A DNA stretch of 48,388 nt from an uncultured Bacteroidales bacterium (GTDB lineage: Bacteria > Bacteroidota > Bacteroidia > Bacteroidales > Bacteroidaceae): positions 1 to 48,388 of the forward strand of contig CADBQP010000045.1 in assembly GCA_902796835.1 (NCBI GenBank), in the 5' to 3' direction. Made by a program: the position numbers and the translations under genes. How positions within the stretch are numbered: the stretch's first letter is position 1; each line of letters begins with the position of its first letter. The notes beneath the pieces are model-generated. The model made no database searches and had not been told where the DNA came from. It saw nothing but the letters and a program-made list of their open reading frames with translations. Shown here piece by piece: positions 25,912 to 34,519 of this stretch.

Positions 25912-25958
25912 TTGACAGCGGCAGGCTAACAAATGACTCTTAGCCTGCATGCCGTCAA
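25912..25958 (+). promoter_or_regulatory. Long hairpin in the fusA-rpsJ gap
   Basis: TTGAC-(A)GC-(G)-GCAGGCTAA (25912-25929) pairs with TTAGCCTGC-(AT)-GC-(C)-GTCAA (25940-25958). The core is nine perfect pairs, GCAGGCTAA with TTAGCCTGC. No U-tract follows, so it is not a standard terminator; it ends 20 bases before the rpsJ ATG. Confidence 0.55.
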
Positions 25959-25977
25959 AGCAAAAACAAAAAGCAAA

Positions 25978-26283
25978 ATGAGTCAAAAAATCAGAATCAA
26001 ACTGAAATCCTACGATCACACACTGGTTGAAAAGTCAGCCGAAAAGATCGTGAAAAACGTAAAGGCCACCGGCGCCGTGGTGAGCGGTCCAATTCCCCTT
26101 CCCACCCGCAAGCGCATCTTTACAGTTAACCGCAGCACGTTCGTAAACAAAAAGAGCCGCGAGCAATTCCAGCTCTCCACCTACAAGCGTCTCATCGACA
26201 TCTACAGTTCCACTGCAAAGACCGTCGATGCACTCATGAAGCTCGAACTTCCCTGCGGCGTAGAAGTAGAAATCAAAGTGTAG
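25978..26283 (+). CDS. rpsJ: 30S ribosomal protein S10
   Basis: 101 residues from the ATG at 25978 ([14 protein letters not shown]); the frame stays open 15 codons upstream, but that part overlaps the hairpin region. The loop segment [28 protein letters not shown] is typical. In most Bacteroidetes I know, rplC follows immediately. Here a strong terminator follows, and rplC is 6.7 kb away. Confidence 0.97.
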   Translation: MSQKIRIKLKSYDHTLVEKSAEKIVKNVKATGAVVSGPIPLPTRKRIFTVNRSTFVNKKSREQFQLSTYKRLIDIYSSTAKTVDALMKLELPCGVEVEIKV

Positions 26284-26363
26284 TGATAGCGAGCTGCCAG
26301 GATGCACACCGCTTCAGGCTGCTCATACCGCACATTTCTCTTACGCGAAGAAATTAGTAAACC

Positions 26364-26406
26364 AATCAACCGCCACTGGCCATCAGCCGGTGGCGGTTGA
26401 TTTTTA
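26364..26406 (+). terminator. Terminator of the str operon after rpsJ
   Basis: A 16-bp stem (26364-26379 with 26387-26402, one mismatch near the loop), 7-base loop, followed by TTTT. It separates the str operon from the downstream convergent gene and from rplC. Confidence 0.9.
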
Positions 26407-26454
26407 TATGTCTCAATCCAGCTGGCTACAAAATTCAGAGCTGAACATCCGCTC

Positions 26455-28845
26455 TCATCTCTGTTCCATCACCTTTAGAATTTCATCACCAATACCAATG
26501 GTGTAGCCTTGGCGATAGAAGGGAATGTCTCCATCCTTGTTTACCACCACTACTATTGGCAGGTTCGACGCATTGTGAAGCGGCAGAGCGCGGGCAATGG
26601 TGTCGTGGAGCATGCCAGTTGCGTGGCTCTGCCAGCGAGTTTGTTTAGGCATGGGCGGAAAATCCTGGCTCAAGAATTTTTTCAGTTGTTCCTCGCTGCC
26701 AAAACTGCAAATGACGTCAATGCCCAGCCGCTCAAAGTCGGCTTTGCGAGCTGCGATGTCGCGCACAACGTGGTTGGAGGGTTCTTGCCCTTCGGCCAAC
26801 AGCACGATGACGCATGGGCGGTCGAAGCCTTCAATGTGCCCAAACGAATTGTGAGCAGCCTCGTAGGGACGCAGAATAACCTTGATGTGGGCCGGACGAG
26901 CAGTGGAATGCTTGAAGGATCTCACTTCGGCCAAAACTCCACCGTCGGGGCGGCGTGTGCCAGTGGTAAGCAAGTAGTGACCCTCCTCGAGCGGCACCCC
27001 GTCGGCAAAATGTTGCATAGTAGCCTCCTCGGGAAAGTTGAGCAACTTCAGTTCTCCGTTTTCAATTTTAGAAAGCGTGAAGTCTACGTAGTATTTCAAT
27101 GAGTTGTCGCCTTCAAGGCTCAGTTTGGGTATGACGCTTTGTGACTGAGCTTCGGCGCCCTCCTGCATTTCCCATTCGCGCGTACATACTTTTTCCGTAA
27201 CGGGGTCAATCCATGCCGGAATGCCGTTTGCGCGGCACACGCTGACAAAGAAAACGTTGCGCGAGCGCAGATCGCACACCTTGGTGCGCATCACGCCGAT
27301 GGGGGTGATGAATGTACCGTTCTGATTGTGCAGCGAGTCGATGATAAGATTGTTGCGGCACCAGTTTTCTACTGCGTCGGCCGACGAAAAGCGAAAGTGC
27401 TGTTGCTGGAAAAATGCTTTGTAGGGGCTGAGCGGCTCAAGCGCTACGCGAGGGCATAGCACGTAGCGGCGATAATCATCGTCGGTCACGTTGGGTCGGC
27501 GCGGAGAGTGCAGCTGGTGGTCAAGCAGAACGTTGTATTCTATGTCGCGCAGGTCTTTCTCGCTCAGTGTTTCGAGAAGGGGCAGGGCGGCAGCACCGTA
27601 GTCGTCCATAAACTGCGAAACGACGCGATGGTTGCCCCGCGACTTAGCCAGAAGTTCGCTTTGTTTTGTCTTTGGCAGGTTCTTGGCCTGCGGCATGGTG
27701 AGTTCGTAGGCAAGTCGCAGCGAGTCTTCGCGAGCCAGACGGCGGTCGTTTTCGGCGCGCTGGCTTTCGCTCACTCGCGGAAGTGTGTATTTCTGTGGCG
27801 GCACGCTGATGTCGAGGTCGCAGACTATGCTCGTTGCGCTGTTGTGTTCGAGGCATATTGTCTCATGGTCGGCTGTGGCGAACGATACTTTTTTGAAACC
27901 GAATTTTCCGTTCTTTGAAGCCCATACCAGCAAGTCGCCCATGCCGCTGGAGAGGGCTGTCCGGCCATCGACATCGGTATATCGAGTCACGGCGGTGTAG
28001 AATTCGGCATAGTTGTAAATTTTGAATTCCACCTTGGCATTGGCTACGGGCTGGCCATCGGTGTCTGTTACGCTGATGTTCACCTTTCGGGTTTGCGCAT
28101 AGTTTGGAGTGACGTTTATTTCGGTGTAGGTGGGTGTTTGGAGCACAATGTCTTCCTTCCCCTCGTAATGGCCGAATACTCGGGTGTGCATCATCATGCC
28201 GCGGCTGGCCGGGCCGTTAAACCATCCGAGGTCGAGCACGGGCTCGGGCTCGCAGGCTCCCATGAAGTGCCAGGCTCCCTCTATCCATACTTCTACCCAG
28301 GCATGGTTGTCGTCGGTGTGTGCCCAGCGTGGGGTATAGACCTGTCGGGCCGGAATACCCACCACTCGCATGGCGGCCACGCAGAGTGTAGATTCTTCTC
28401 CGCAGCGCCCGTAGGCTGTGCGAAGGCTCTGCAGGGGCGAACTGGTGCGCCCGTCGCTGGGTTGATAGGTTACGTGTTCGTGGCACCAGTGGTTTATTTC
28501 GAGTGCGGCGCGGCGCATGTCGAGGCCTTCGACACGGGCTTTTAGTGTGTCGTAAAACTTGATGCGAAACGAGTCGAGAGGCTCGTTGTTGACGCGTAGG
28601 GGAAGCACGAAATGGCGTATGAGAGTGTCGCTAAGTTGGCTGCCCCATGGCATTTCGCTCACGGCTCTCTGCGTCAGCGCGGCGTTTGCCCTAAAGAATG
28701 CGACGGAGTGGTCGGCTTTGTCGCAGAGCGGCATGTATCGGTATAGGAAGTCGACGTATGCCTTTGTGCGTTCGCCGTCGGTTGGCTGGCTCCACGATGT
28801 GAGGACGACCAGTGCCGAGAAGAGTAGGATGAGTTGCCGTTTCAT
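26455..28845 (-). CDS. Secreted transglutaminase-like protein
   Basis: 796 residues with a signal peptide (MKRQLILLFSALVVLTSWSQ). The first transglutaminase-like core (about 110-205) has GRCGEES with Cys148 and DNHAWVEVW with His181; the third residue of the usual triad is not obvious, since WHFMGACEP has Glu where Asp is common. A carboxypeptidase-regulatory-like beta domain follows. A second, degenerate transglutaminase-like core near 490-560 (ENWCRNN..., then FFVSVCRANGIPAWIDPVT) comes next, and a thioredoxin-like fold is suggested in the last 150 residues (PCVIVLLAEGQE..., LPIVVVVNKDGD). Probably periplasmic or surface. It lies 22 bases after the AI-2E permease gene, in the same transcript. 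Confidence 0.8.
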   Translation of the reverse strand: MKRQLILLFSALVVLTSWSQPTDGERTKAYVDFLYRYMPLCDKADHSVAFFRANAALTQRAVSEMPWGSQLSDTLIRHFVLPLRVNNEPLDSFRIKFYDTLKARVEGLDMRRAALEINHWCHEHVTYQPSDGRTSSPLQSLRTAYGRCGEESTLCVAAMRVVGIPARQVYTPRWAHTDDNHAWVEVWIEGAWHFMGACEPEPVLDLGWFNGPASRGMMMHTRVFGHYEGKEDIVLQTPTYTEINVTPNYAQTRKVNISVTDTDGQPVANAKVEFKIYNYAEFYTAVTRYTDVDGRTALSSGMGDLLVWASKNGKFGFKKVSFATADHETICLEHNSATSIVCDLDISVPPQKYTLPRVSESQRAENDRRLAREDSLRLAYELTMPQAKNLPKTKQSELLAKSRGNHRVVSQFMDDYGAAALPLLETLSEKDLRDIEYNVLLDHQLHSPRRPNVTDDDYRRYVLCPRVALEPLSPYKAFFQQQHFRFSSADAVENWCRNNLIIDSLHNQNGTFITPIGVMRTKVCDLRSRNVFFVSVCRANGIPAWIDPVTEKVCTREWEMQEGAEAQSQSVIPKLSLEGDNSLKYYVDFTLSKIENGELKLLNFPEEATMQHFADGVPLEEGHYLLTTGTRRPDGGVLAEVRSFKHSTARPAHIKVILRPYEAAHNSFGHIEGFDRPCVIVLLAEGQEPSNHVVRDIAARKADFERLGIDVICSFGSEEQLKKFLSQDFPPMPKQTRWQSHATGMLHDTIARALPLHNASNLPIVVVVNKDGDIPFYRQGYTIGIGDEILKVMEQR

Positions 28846-28867
28846 GGTCGTGGGTGGGTTGAGGCGT

Positions 28868-29989
28868 TTATGCCTGGGTGCTGGCCGTATCTTCAGTTTT
28901 TTGTGTCTCGACTGGCGGTTCGGTGCCTATGACGTATCGCTTATAGTAGCTTATGATGAGGGTGGTGGCAGGTAGTGCAATGATGAGTCCGAGCATTCCC
29001 AGCAGATAGCCCCACACACTCAGTGCCAGCAGGGTGATGGCAGGATTCAGACCCATGAATTTTCCCATGATGCGAGGTGTGAAAACCATGTCTTGCAGGA
29101 TTTGTGCAACCAGATAGACGAGCACTACTCCACCCATCAGCATCCAGAAATTGGAGTTGGTTTCGGCGGCCTGTAGCAGGGCCAGGATTGTGGCGGGAAC
29201 GAAGCCTATTAGCTGCAGGTAGGGCACAAAGCTGATGATGCCTATAAAGAGCCCCAGGGCCAGCGGCGAGGGAAAACCAATGATCCAGAAACCCAGACTG
29301 AACATGACGCAATAGCTGAGGGCCACTAATACTTGCCCGCGGAAGTAGCGCGACATGCTGTTCACTACGTCGTTTACCACTTGTCCCACGATGGGGCGTT
29401 GCTTGACGGGAACGAATTCCATCCAGCCGTTGGCGAATTTTTCGTAGTCGAGCAGCAGGAAGAACAGGTAGATGAGTGCAATGAGCGATGAGAGAATGCT
29501 CACGATGATGCCTACTGTAGACCATGCAAAGCTCCACACCTTGCCCATGGCATTCTTCAGAAAGTTCTGTACGTCGTGCTCGCGCAGCAGGTTTTCAACG
29601 CTCAGGCTTTCGGCGTTTTTGTTAATGAAATTCTGCACCGCGGCAGGTATGGATGAGTTGGTGGGCATTGTGTCCATGTAGCGCGAGGCCACTTCCTTGA
29701 TGTGTCCCACTTGCTCCACAATGACAGGCCATATGAGCTGCATGATGCCAAAGATGACGCCGCCGATGAGCAACACGGTTACGAGAATGCTGAGCAGGCG
29801 GCTGCGCAAGTGACACTTGTTTTGGAAAAAGTCGACGATGGGGAAGAGGATGTAGGCTACAATCCAAGCAGCGAAAAACGGGATGAGCACTGCGCTGAGG
29901 TAATCGAGTAGCAGGTAGGCCACTACGATGGCGGCCAGAAACATGATGCCGCGCACAAATCGGTCGAAGTTGATTTCTTTCTGAAACAT
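28868..29989 (-). CDS. AI-2E family permease (PerM-like)
   Basis: 373 residues from the ATG at 29989 (MFQKEINFDRF); an extension to 30064 would include the promoter and was rejected. Hydrophobic segments near the start, a long amphipathic middle (about 85-180), then five or six further membrane segments. GLFIGIISFVPYLQLIGFVPATILALLQ and FTPRIMGKFMGLNPAITLLAL are family signatures. Members export autoinducer-2 or act as Na+/H+ antiporters or general permeases, so the substrate is uncertain. The C-terminal tail is Thr/Glu-rich. Confidence 0.88.
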   Translation of the reverse strand: MFQKEINFDRFVRGIMFLAAIVVAYLLLDYLSAVLIPFFAAWIVAYILFPIVDFFQNKCHLRSRLLSILVTVLLIGGVIFGIMQLIWPVIVEQVGHIKEVASRYMDTMPTNSSIPAAVQNFINKNAESLSVENLLREHDVQNFLKNAMGKVWSFAWSTVGIIVSILSSLIALIYLFFLLLDYEKFANGWMEFVPVKQRPIVGQVVNDVVNSMSRYFRGQVLVALSYCVMFSLGFWIIGFPSPLALGLFIGIISFVPYLQLIGFVPATILALLQAAETNSNFWMLMGGVVLVYLVAQILQDMVFTPRIMGKFMGLNPAITLLALSVWGYLLGMLGLIIALPATTLIISYYKRYVIGTEPPVETQKTEDTASTQA

Positions 29990-30052
29990 GGAGAAATGGT
30001 ATTGTGGTGGAAAAAACTTCGGGCGCTCGTGGTAGCGCCTTGTGAACTTTTG

Positions 30053-30060
30053 CAAAAATA
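30053..30060 (-). promoter_or_regulatory. -7 box of the AI-2E permease / transglutaminase operon
   Basis: TATTTTTG on the minus strand, 63 bases before the ATG at 29989. It is divergent from the rsmI promoter 44 bases away. Confidence 0.5.
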
Positions 30061-30078
30061 GCACAAAAATCTTTATTG

Positions 30079-30111
30079 TTGCCCGTATTGTTTTTTTAAT
30101 TACTACTTTTG
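30079..30111 (+). promoter_or_regulatory. Promoter of rsmI
   Basis: TTG at 30079-30081 and TACTTTTG at 30104-30111, spacer 22. The ATG is only 6 bases beyond, giving a near-leaderless mRNA. Confidence 0.6.
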
Positions 30112-30117
30112 CCGCGT

Positions 30118-30789
30118 ATGGGAAAGCTCTATCTCGTGCCCACGCCTGTTGGCAACCTCGACGACATGACGCTTCGCGCGCTGAAGGTGTTGCGCGAAGT
30201 CGATATAGTATTGGCCGAAGACACTCGCACTTCGGGCCTTCTGCTCAAACACTTCGAGGTGAAGACCCGGCTAGTGTCGCACCACAAGTTCAACGAGCAT
30301 CAGACGGCCGAGCAGTTTGCTTCGCGCATGGCTGCCGGCGAAACCATGGCGCTCATCACCGATGCCGGCACTCCCGGAATCAGCGATCCCGGCTTCATGC
30401 TCGTCAGGGCCTGTGTGGAGCGAGGAGTCGAGGTGGAGTGCCTGCCTGGAGCCACGGCCTTTGTGCCGGCCCTGGTGAGTTCGGGCCTGCCATGCGAACG
30501 GTTCACGTTTGAGGGCTTTCTGCCTCAAAAGAAAGGCCGCCGCAGCCGCCTTGAAGAGTTGGCCGAAGAGCCTCGCACCATGGTGTTCTACGAATCGCCC
30601 TACAGGGTGGTGAAAACCCTCGAACAGCTGGTCGAAGTCTTTGGACCGGAGCGTCGGGCATCGGTGGCCCGCGAAATCAGCAAGCTCCACGAAGAAGTGG
30701 TGCGCGGCACGCTGGCCGAGCTTTCGGCCCACTTTGCCGAGCATGCACCGCGAGGAGAATTCGTCATCGTGGTGGCAGGAAAAAAATAG
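30118..30789 (+). CDS. rsmI: 16S rRNA 2'-O-ribose methyltransferase (C1402)
   Basis: Uses S-adenosylmethionine to methylate the 2'-OH of C1402 in the decoding centre. 223 residues, shorter than E. coli RsmI (286) because the C-terminal domain is missing, as in other Bacteroidetes. LYLVPTPVGNLDDMTLRAL (4-22), LAEDTRTSG, ITDAGTPGISDPGF and GATAFVPALVSSGLP are the SPOUT-unrelated tetrapyrrole-methylase-fold motifs of the family. Start 30118 was preferred over an in-frame TTG at 30109, which lies inside the promoter. It lies 29 bases before a lipoprotein gene. Confidence 0.93.
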   Translation: MGKLYLVPTPVGNLDDMTLRALKVLREVDIVLAEDTRTSGLLLKHFEVKTRLVSHHKFNEHQTAEQFASRMAAGETMALITDAGTPGISDPGFMLVRACVERGVEVECLPGATAFVPALVSSGLPCERFTFEGFLPQKKGRRSRLEELAEEPRTMVFYESPYRVVKTLEQLVEVFGPERRASVAREISKLHEEVVRGTLAELSAHFAEHAPRGEFVIVVAGKK

Positions 30790-30818
30790 AAACAACACAC
30801 ACATAATTCTATACGACA

Positions 30819-31688
30819 ATGAAAAAAATGATTCTTTTCTCCTTCGCCCTGCTCGGTCTGAGCGCCTGCATGCCGCAGAAGGAGCAGCAAGCCGAAAAAG
30901 AGGCGTCGTCGGCCATCATAGACTCGCTTCAGCAGGCCTTGCAGCAATCGCAAAACGAATCGAACGACATGATGGGAACCATCGAGCAGATACAAGAGGG
31001 ATTCCGTCAGATCAACGAGGCCGAAGGCCGCGTAACCACGCAAACCCAGGCCGGCGAGGGTTCCGACAAGGAGGCCATCGTAGACAATATGGCCTTCATT
31101 CAAAAGACGCTGCGCTTGAATCGCGAGCTCATTACGAGCCTGCAACAGCAGTTGCGCACCTCCACGCAGTCGAACTCAAAGATGAAGAGCACCCTTGAAG
31201 ACATGGTGGCCAACTTTCAGCAGCAGCTCGACCAAAAAGAGCAGCAGCTCGAAGCCCTCAAGGCCGAACTTGCCCAACGCGATGTGCAGATTGCCGAACA
31301 GGCTGAGCAAATTGACAACCTCAATGCCAACGTCAGCGAACTGGCCCAGAAGCACGAGGAAAAGGCTCGCCAGGTGGCAGAGCAGGATAAGGAACTCCAC
31401 ACGGCCTACTACGTGTTTGGCACCAAGAAAGAACTCTCGCGCCAAAACATCATCGACGACGGCGAGGTGTTGCGCTCCAAGGACGTAAACCGAGACTACT
31501 TCACGAAGATCGACCTTCGCGTCACTAAGACCATCAAGCTTTATTCCAAGCACGCCAAGCTAAGAACCAACCATCCCGAGGGCTCCTACTCGCTCGACAA
31601 GGATGCACAAGGACTCTACACCCTGCGCATCGCCAACCCCGAGCTCTTCTGGAGTAACAGCCGCTACCTGGTAATTGTGGTGAAGTAA
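30819..31688 (+). CDS. Coiled-coil lipoprotein
   Basis: 289 residues. Signal with lipobox LSAC (Cys17), then a long Gln/Glu/Ala-rich helical region (about 25-200) with heptad-like spacing, and a compact C-terminal domain of about 80 residues including FGTKKELSRQNIIDDGEVLRSKDVN and ending FWSNSRYLVIVVK. I recall Bacteroidales lipoproteins of this build near rsmI, but no function is known to me. A spacer between envelope layers is one possibility. Probably cotranscribed with rsmI and the next gene. Confidence 0.75.
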   Translation: MKKMILFSFALLGLSACMPQKEQQAEKEASSAIIDSLQQALQQSQNESNDMMGTIEQIQEGFRQINEAEGRVTTQTQAGEGSDKEAIVDNMAFIQKTLRLNRELITSLQQQLRTSTQSNSKMKSTLEDMVANFQQQLDQKEQQLEALKAELAQRDVQIAEQAEQIDNLNANVSELAQKHEEKARQVAEQDKELHTAYYVFGTKKELSRQNIIDDGEVLRSKDVNRDYFTKIDLRVTKTIKLYSKHAKLRTNHPEGSYSLDKDAQGLYTLRIANPELFWSNSRYLVIVVK

Positions 31689-31726
31689 ATCACCATGATA
31701 TCAAATCCTGCAAAAAAGATTGCCTC

Positions 31727-32380
31727 ATGAAAAAGAATCTCATAGCCATACTCTGCCTCTCGCTCCTGCTCACGTCGTGTGCCTCCACCCATCAGTTCCA
31801 CGGAGCCGCCACGGGCAGCTATCTTGGCGGCATGTTTGGCAGCGCCATAGGCGGCATTATGAAGGGACGCCGTGGCTCCCATGCCGGAACGCTGATTGGA
31901 ATGGTGGCCGGCGGAGTGGTGGGAGCGGCTGCCACAGCCCCCAAAACCAACTCCAGTGCGCGCGGAGGCGAAGATCCCGAGTTTGAAGAAGACGTAACTT
32001 ATACCGCTCCCCGTCCGCATCGCCAGATGGTGGAGGCTGCCAAGGTGAGCGACTTTATCGAGGTGACCAACGTCCGGTTTGTAGACCCCAGCCAGAATCA
32101 GTGTCTCAACGCCGGCGAAACGGGCCATATCGAAATGGAAATCTACAACCGTTCCGAGCGTGCCATTCACGACGTCACACCCCTCATCAAGTGCAACAAT
32201 CGCCACATCATCATCTCTCCGCCGGCCATCATCAGTCGCTTGGCGCCTGGCGAGGGGGTAAACTATAGGGCAGCCGTCAGAGCCAAACCCAAGCTCAAGG
32301 CTGGCGAAGCCGTGTTCTCCGTGAGCTTCGGCGACAATCACAAACCCAACAAGCAATTCAAGCTGGCCTTGGGACGATAG
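31727..32380 (+). CDS. Glycine-zipper lipoprotein
   Basis: 217 residues with a lipobox LTSC (Cys18). A Gly-rich region follows (about 29-70, with GSYLGGMFGSAIGGIMKG and AGTLIGMVAGGVVGAAA), the glycine-zipper pattern that inserts into or spans membranes. The C-terminal half (about 105-217) looks like a beta-sandwich (FIEVTNVRFVDPSQN...) resembling CARDB-type domains. The partner and role are unknown. It is followed by a strong terminator. Confidence 0.75.
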   Translation: MKKNLIAILCLSLLLTSCASTHQFHGAATGSYLGGMFGSAIGGIMKGRRGSHAGTLIGMVAGGVVGAAATAPKTNSSARGGEDPEFEEDVTYTAPRPHRQMVEAAKVSDFIEVTNVRFVDPSQNQCLNAGETGHIEMEIYNRSERAIHDVTPLIKCNNRHIIISPPAIISRLAPGEGVNYRAAVRAKPKLKAGEAVFSVSFGDNHKPNKQFKLALGR

Positions 32381-32400
32381 GGCCGCAAGAAAACATAAGG

Positions 32401-32443
32401 AGCGGGCGAGGAATTCCAAATGAGAGTTCCTCGCCCGCTTTTT
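32401..32443 (+). terminator. Terminator of the rsmI-lipoprotein operon
   Basis: A perfect 13-bp stem (32401-32413 with 32427-32439), 13-base loop, then TTT. Confidence 0.88.
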
Positions 32444-32460
32444 GTGAGGCCCACAATCAC

Positions 32461-32551
32461 GAATCGGCTCGCCGTGAAAACTGTTGGCTCAACAGTTTAA
32501 ACTATCGGGCCGACAGTTTAAACTATCGGGCCGAGAGTTTGAAAAAACTCT
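32461..32551. repeat. 21-bp phased palindromic repeat array, copy C
   Basis: Units begin at 32464 (TCGGCTC), 32484 (TTGGCTC), 32505 (TCGGGCC) and 32526 (TCGGGCC); spacings 20, 21 and 21 bp. The second unit is AACTGTTGGCTCAACAGTT, two perfect 8-base arms around GCT. The last partial unit runs into a separate hairpin, AGAGTTT with AAACTCT (about 32534-32551). The array is about 220 bp upstream of the rplC promoter. Confidence 0.75.
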
Positions 32552-32772
32552 GACCAGGGCGTGCTGCTCAAATCGACTGACGAAACCATCACGCTAACCA
32601 CCGTAGCTGTCGAGTCGACGGTCCTTCAACGCAAGGGCCGTAGCATCCCTACGATAGTTCGGGAAAACGACACAATAATATTATATATATGAGAGCGAAA
32701 CAAGACGAAGCCTCGTTCGATGATACGCTTTTGCCAGTTTGTAAAAATATTTTCAAAAAAAAATAAAAAAAC

Positions 32773-32803
32773 TTGTGTGTTTTTCAAAGAGTTTGTATTT
32801 TTG
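32773..32803 (+). promoter_or_regulatory. Promoter of the S10-spc-alpha cluster
   Basis: TTG at 32773-32775 and TATTTTTG at 32796-32803, spacer 20. The predicted start near 32809 gives a leader of about 155 bases with GCGGG-ttct-CCCGT (32847-32860) and GTTG/CAAC (32862-32875) hairpins. The 32552-32772 stretch holds no gene. Confidence 0.7.
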
Positions 32804-32963
32804 CAGCCGCAAAAGTAGGAAACGACTGATACCTGCTTTATTTTGTGCGGGTTCTCCCGTAGTTGTGTAAGCAACGTTGCGCCCCATTCTTATAATCGCG
32901 ATGAGTTTGGGCTACGCAAATAAAAAAAATAACGAAACAAATTTATTTAATCAATAAACTGAA

Positions 32964-33581
32964 ATGCCAGGATTATTAGGAAGAAAAATCGGAATGATTT
33001 CCGTTTTCAGTGCCGACGGCAAAAACGTGCCGTGCACTGTTATCGAAGCAGGTCCTTGTGTGGTAACTCAGGTTAAGAGTGTTGAAAAGGATGGCTATGA
33101 GGCCGTTCAGCTCGGTTTTGCCGAGATCAAGGAAAAGAATGTTTCTGCTCCTTTGATGGGACACTTCAAGAAAGCCGGAGTTTCTCCCAAGCGCCACTTG
33201 GCCGAGTTCAAGAATTTTGATCAAGAGTTGAACCTTGGCGACACCGTTACGGTGGACCTTTTTGCCGATGCTCAGTATGTTGACGTAATTGGTACGTCGA
33301 AGGGTAAGGGCTTCCAGGGCGTTGTGAAGCGTCATGGCTTTGGCGGTGTGGGTCAGGCTACTCACGGTCAGGACGACCGTCTGCGTAAGCCCGGTTCAAT
33401 AGGTGCTTGTTCTTATCCTGCTAAGGTATTTAAGGGTCTGCGCATGGGTGGCCAAATGGGCAACGAGCGCGTAACGACTCAGAATTTGAGAGTTTTGAAG
33501 GTAATCCCCGAAAAGAACCTGCTCCTTATCAAGGGTAGCGTAGCGGGATGTAAAGGTTCAATCGTTTTAATTGAGAAGTAA
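32964..33581 (+). CDS. rplC: 50S ribosomal protein L3
   Basis: 205 residues. The central loop [22 protein letters not shown] reaches the peptidyl-transferase centre. E. coli L3 has a methylated Gln in GSIGQNQTPGKVFKG; here the segment is [15 protein letters not shown], so the PrmB methylation site is absent. First gene of the long cluster, with its own promoter. Its stop overlaps the rplD start (TAATG). Confidence 0.98.
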   Translation: MPGLLGRKIGMISVFSADGKNVPCTVIEAGPCVVTQVKSVEKDGYEAVQLGFAEIKEKNVSAPLMGHFKKAGVSPKRHLAEFKNFDQELNLGDTVTVDLFADAQYVDVIGTSKGKGFQGVVKRHGFGGVGQATHGQDDRLRKPGSIGACSYPAKVFKGLRMGGQMGNERVTTQNLRVLKVIPEKNLLLIKGSVAGCKGSIVLIEK

Positions 33582-34210
33582 TGGAACTGAGTGTATTGAA
33601 TATTAAAGGTCAAGAAACTGGTCGTAAAGTTACGCTCAATGAAAGCGTATTTGGAATTGAGCCCAACGACCACGTAATCTATCTTGACGTGAAGCAGTAT
33701 TTGGCCAACCAACGCCAAGGCACTGCCAAGTCGAAAGAAAGAAGTGAAATCAGCGGTTCTACCCGCAAACTGGGTCGCCAGAAGGGTGGCGGCGGTGCAC
33801 GCCGTGGCGACATCAACTCGCCTCTGCTAGTTGGTGGTGCCCGTGTGTTTGGCCCTCAACCCCGCGACTACTCGTTCAAACTGAACAAGAAGGTGAAGGC
33901 TCTGGCCCGCCGTAGCGCTCTGAGCTACAAAGCCCAGCAGAATGCCATCGTAGTAGTGGAAGATTTCGAAATGGAGACACCCAAAACAAAGTCGTTCATC
34001 GAAATCGTGAAGAATTTGCAGCTCGAAGGTAAGAAGTTGCTGATGGTGCTGCCCGGTTCGAACAAGAACGTGTATTTGTCAGCTCGTAATCTGCAAGGAA
34101 CGCAAGTTGCAATAGCATCCGACGTGAATACTTATGGTATCCTTAACGCCGGTGTACTTGTTGTAACCGAAAGTTCTCTCGGTATTATTGAGTCAGTTTT
34201 AACAAAGTAA
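33581..34210 (+). CDS. rplD: 50S ribosomal protein L4
   Basis: 209 residues. The long basic loop [20 protein letters not shown] (about 59-78) lines the exit tunnel. Its start codon shares one base with the rplC stop. L4 is the autoregulator of the S10 operon in E. coli; whether the rplC leader here is its target is not known. Confidence 0.98.
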   Translation: MELSVLNIKGQETGRKVTLNESVFGIEPNDHVIYLDVKQYLANQRQGTAKSKERSEISGSTRKLGRQKGGGGARRGDINSPLLVGGARVFGPQPRDYSFKLNKKVKALARRSALSYKAQQNAIVVVEDFEMETPKTKSFIEIVKNLQLEGKKLLMVLPGSNKNVYLSARNLQGTQVAIASDVNTYGILNAGVLVVTESSLGIIESVLTK

Positions 34211-34223
34211 AACCGAAGGAACT

Positions 34224-34514
34224 ATGGGATTTATTATTAGACCTCTTATCACAGAGAAGATGAATGGTATCACCGAAAAGCAGAACAAGTTCGGCTTTGT
34301 GGTGAAGCCCGAAGCAAACAAGCTTCAGATTAAGCAAGAAGTGGAAGCATTGTATGGCGTGAACGTGGTAGCCGTGAACACTTGTCTCTATGCAGGCAAG
34401 AACAAGAGCCGCTACACCCGTTCTGGTCTCATCAAGGGACGTTCGAATGCTTTCAAAAAAGCAATTGTAACCCTTAAGGAGGGTGAAACTATCGATTTCT
34501 ATAGCAATATCTAA
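34224..34514 (+). CDS. rplW: 50S ribosomal protein L23
   Basis: 96 residues, located at the tunnel exit, where trigger factor and SRP dock. [12 protein letters not shown] at the N-terminus and the basic [13 protein letters not shown] loop are typical. 13 bases after rplD, with an AAGGA four bases before the ATG. Confidence 0.97.
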   Translation: MGFIIRPLITEKMNGITEKQNKFGFVVKPEANKLQIKQEVEALYGVNVVAVNTCLYAGKNKSRYTRSGLIKGRSNAFKKAIVTLKEGETIDFYSNI

Positions 34515-34519
34515 AAAAG

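Noticed and set aside
32626-32874. 82-codon minus-strand frame before rplC
   Set aside because: Overlaps the S10 promoter; Phe/Asn-rich A/T-driven sequence.
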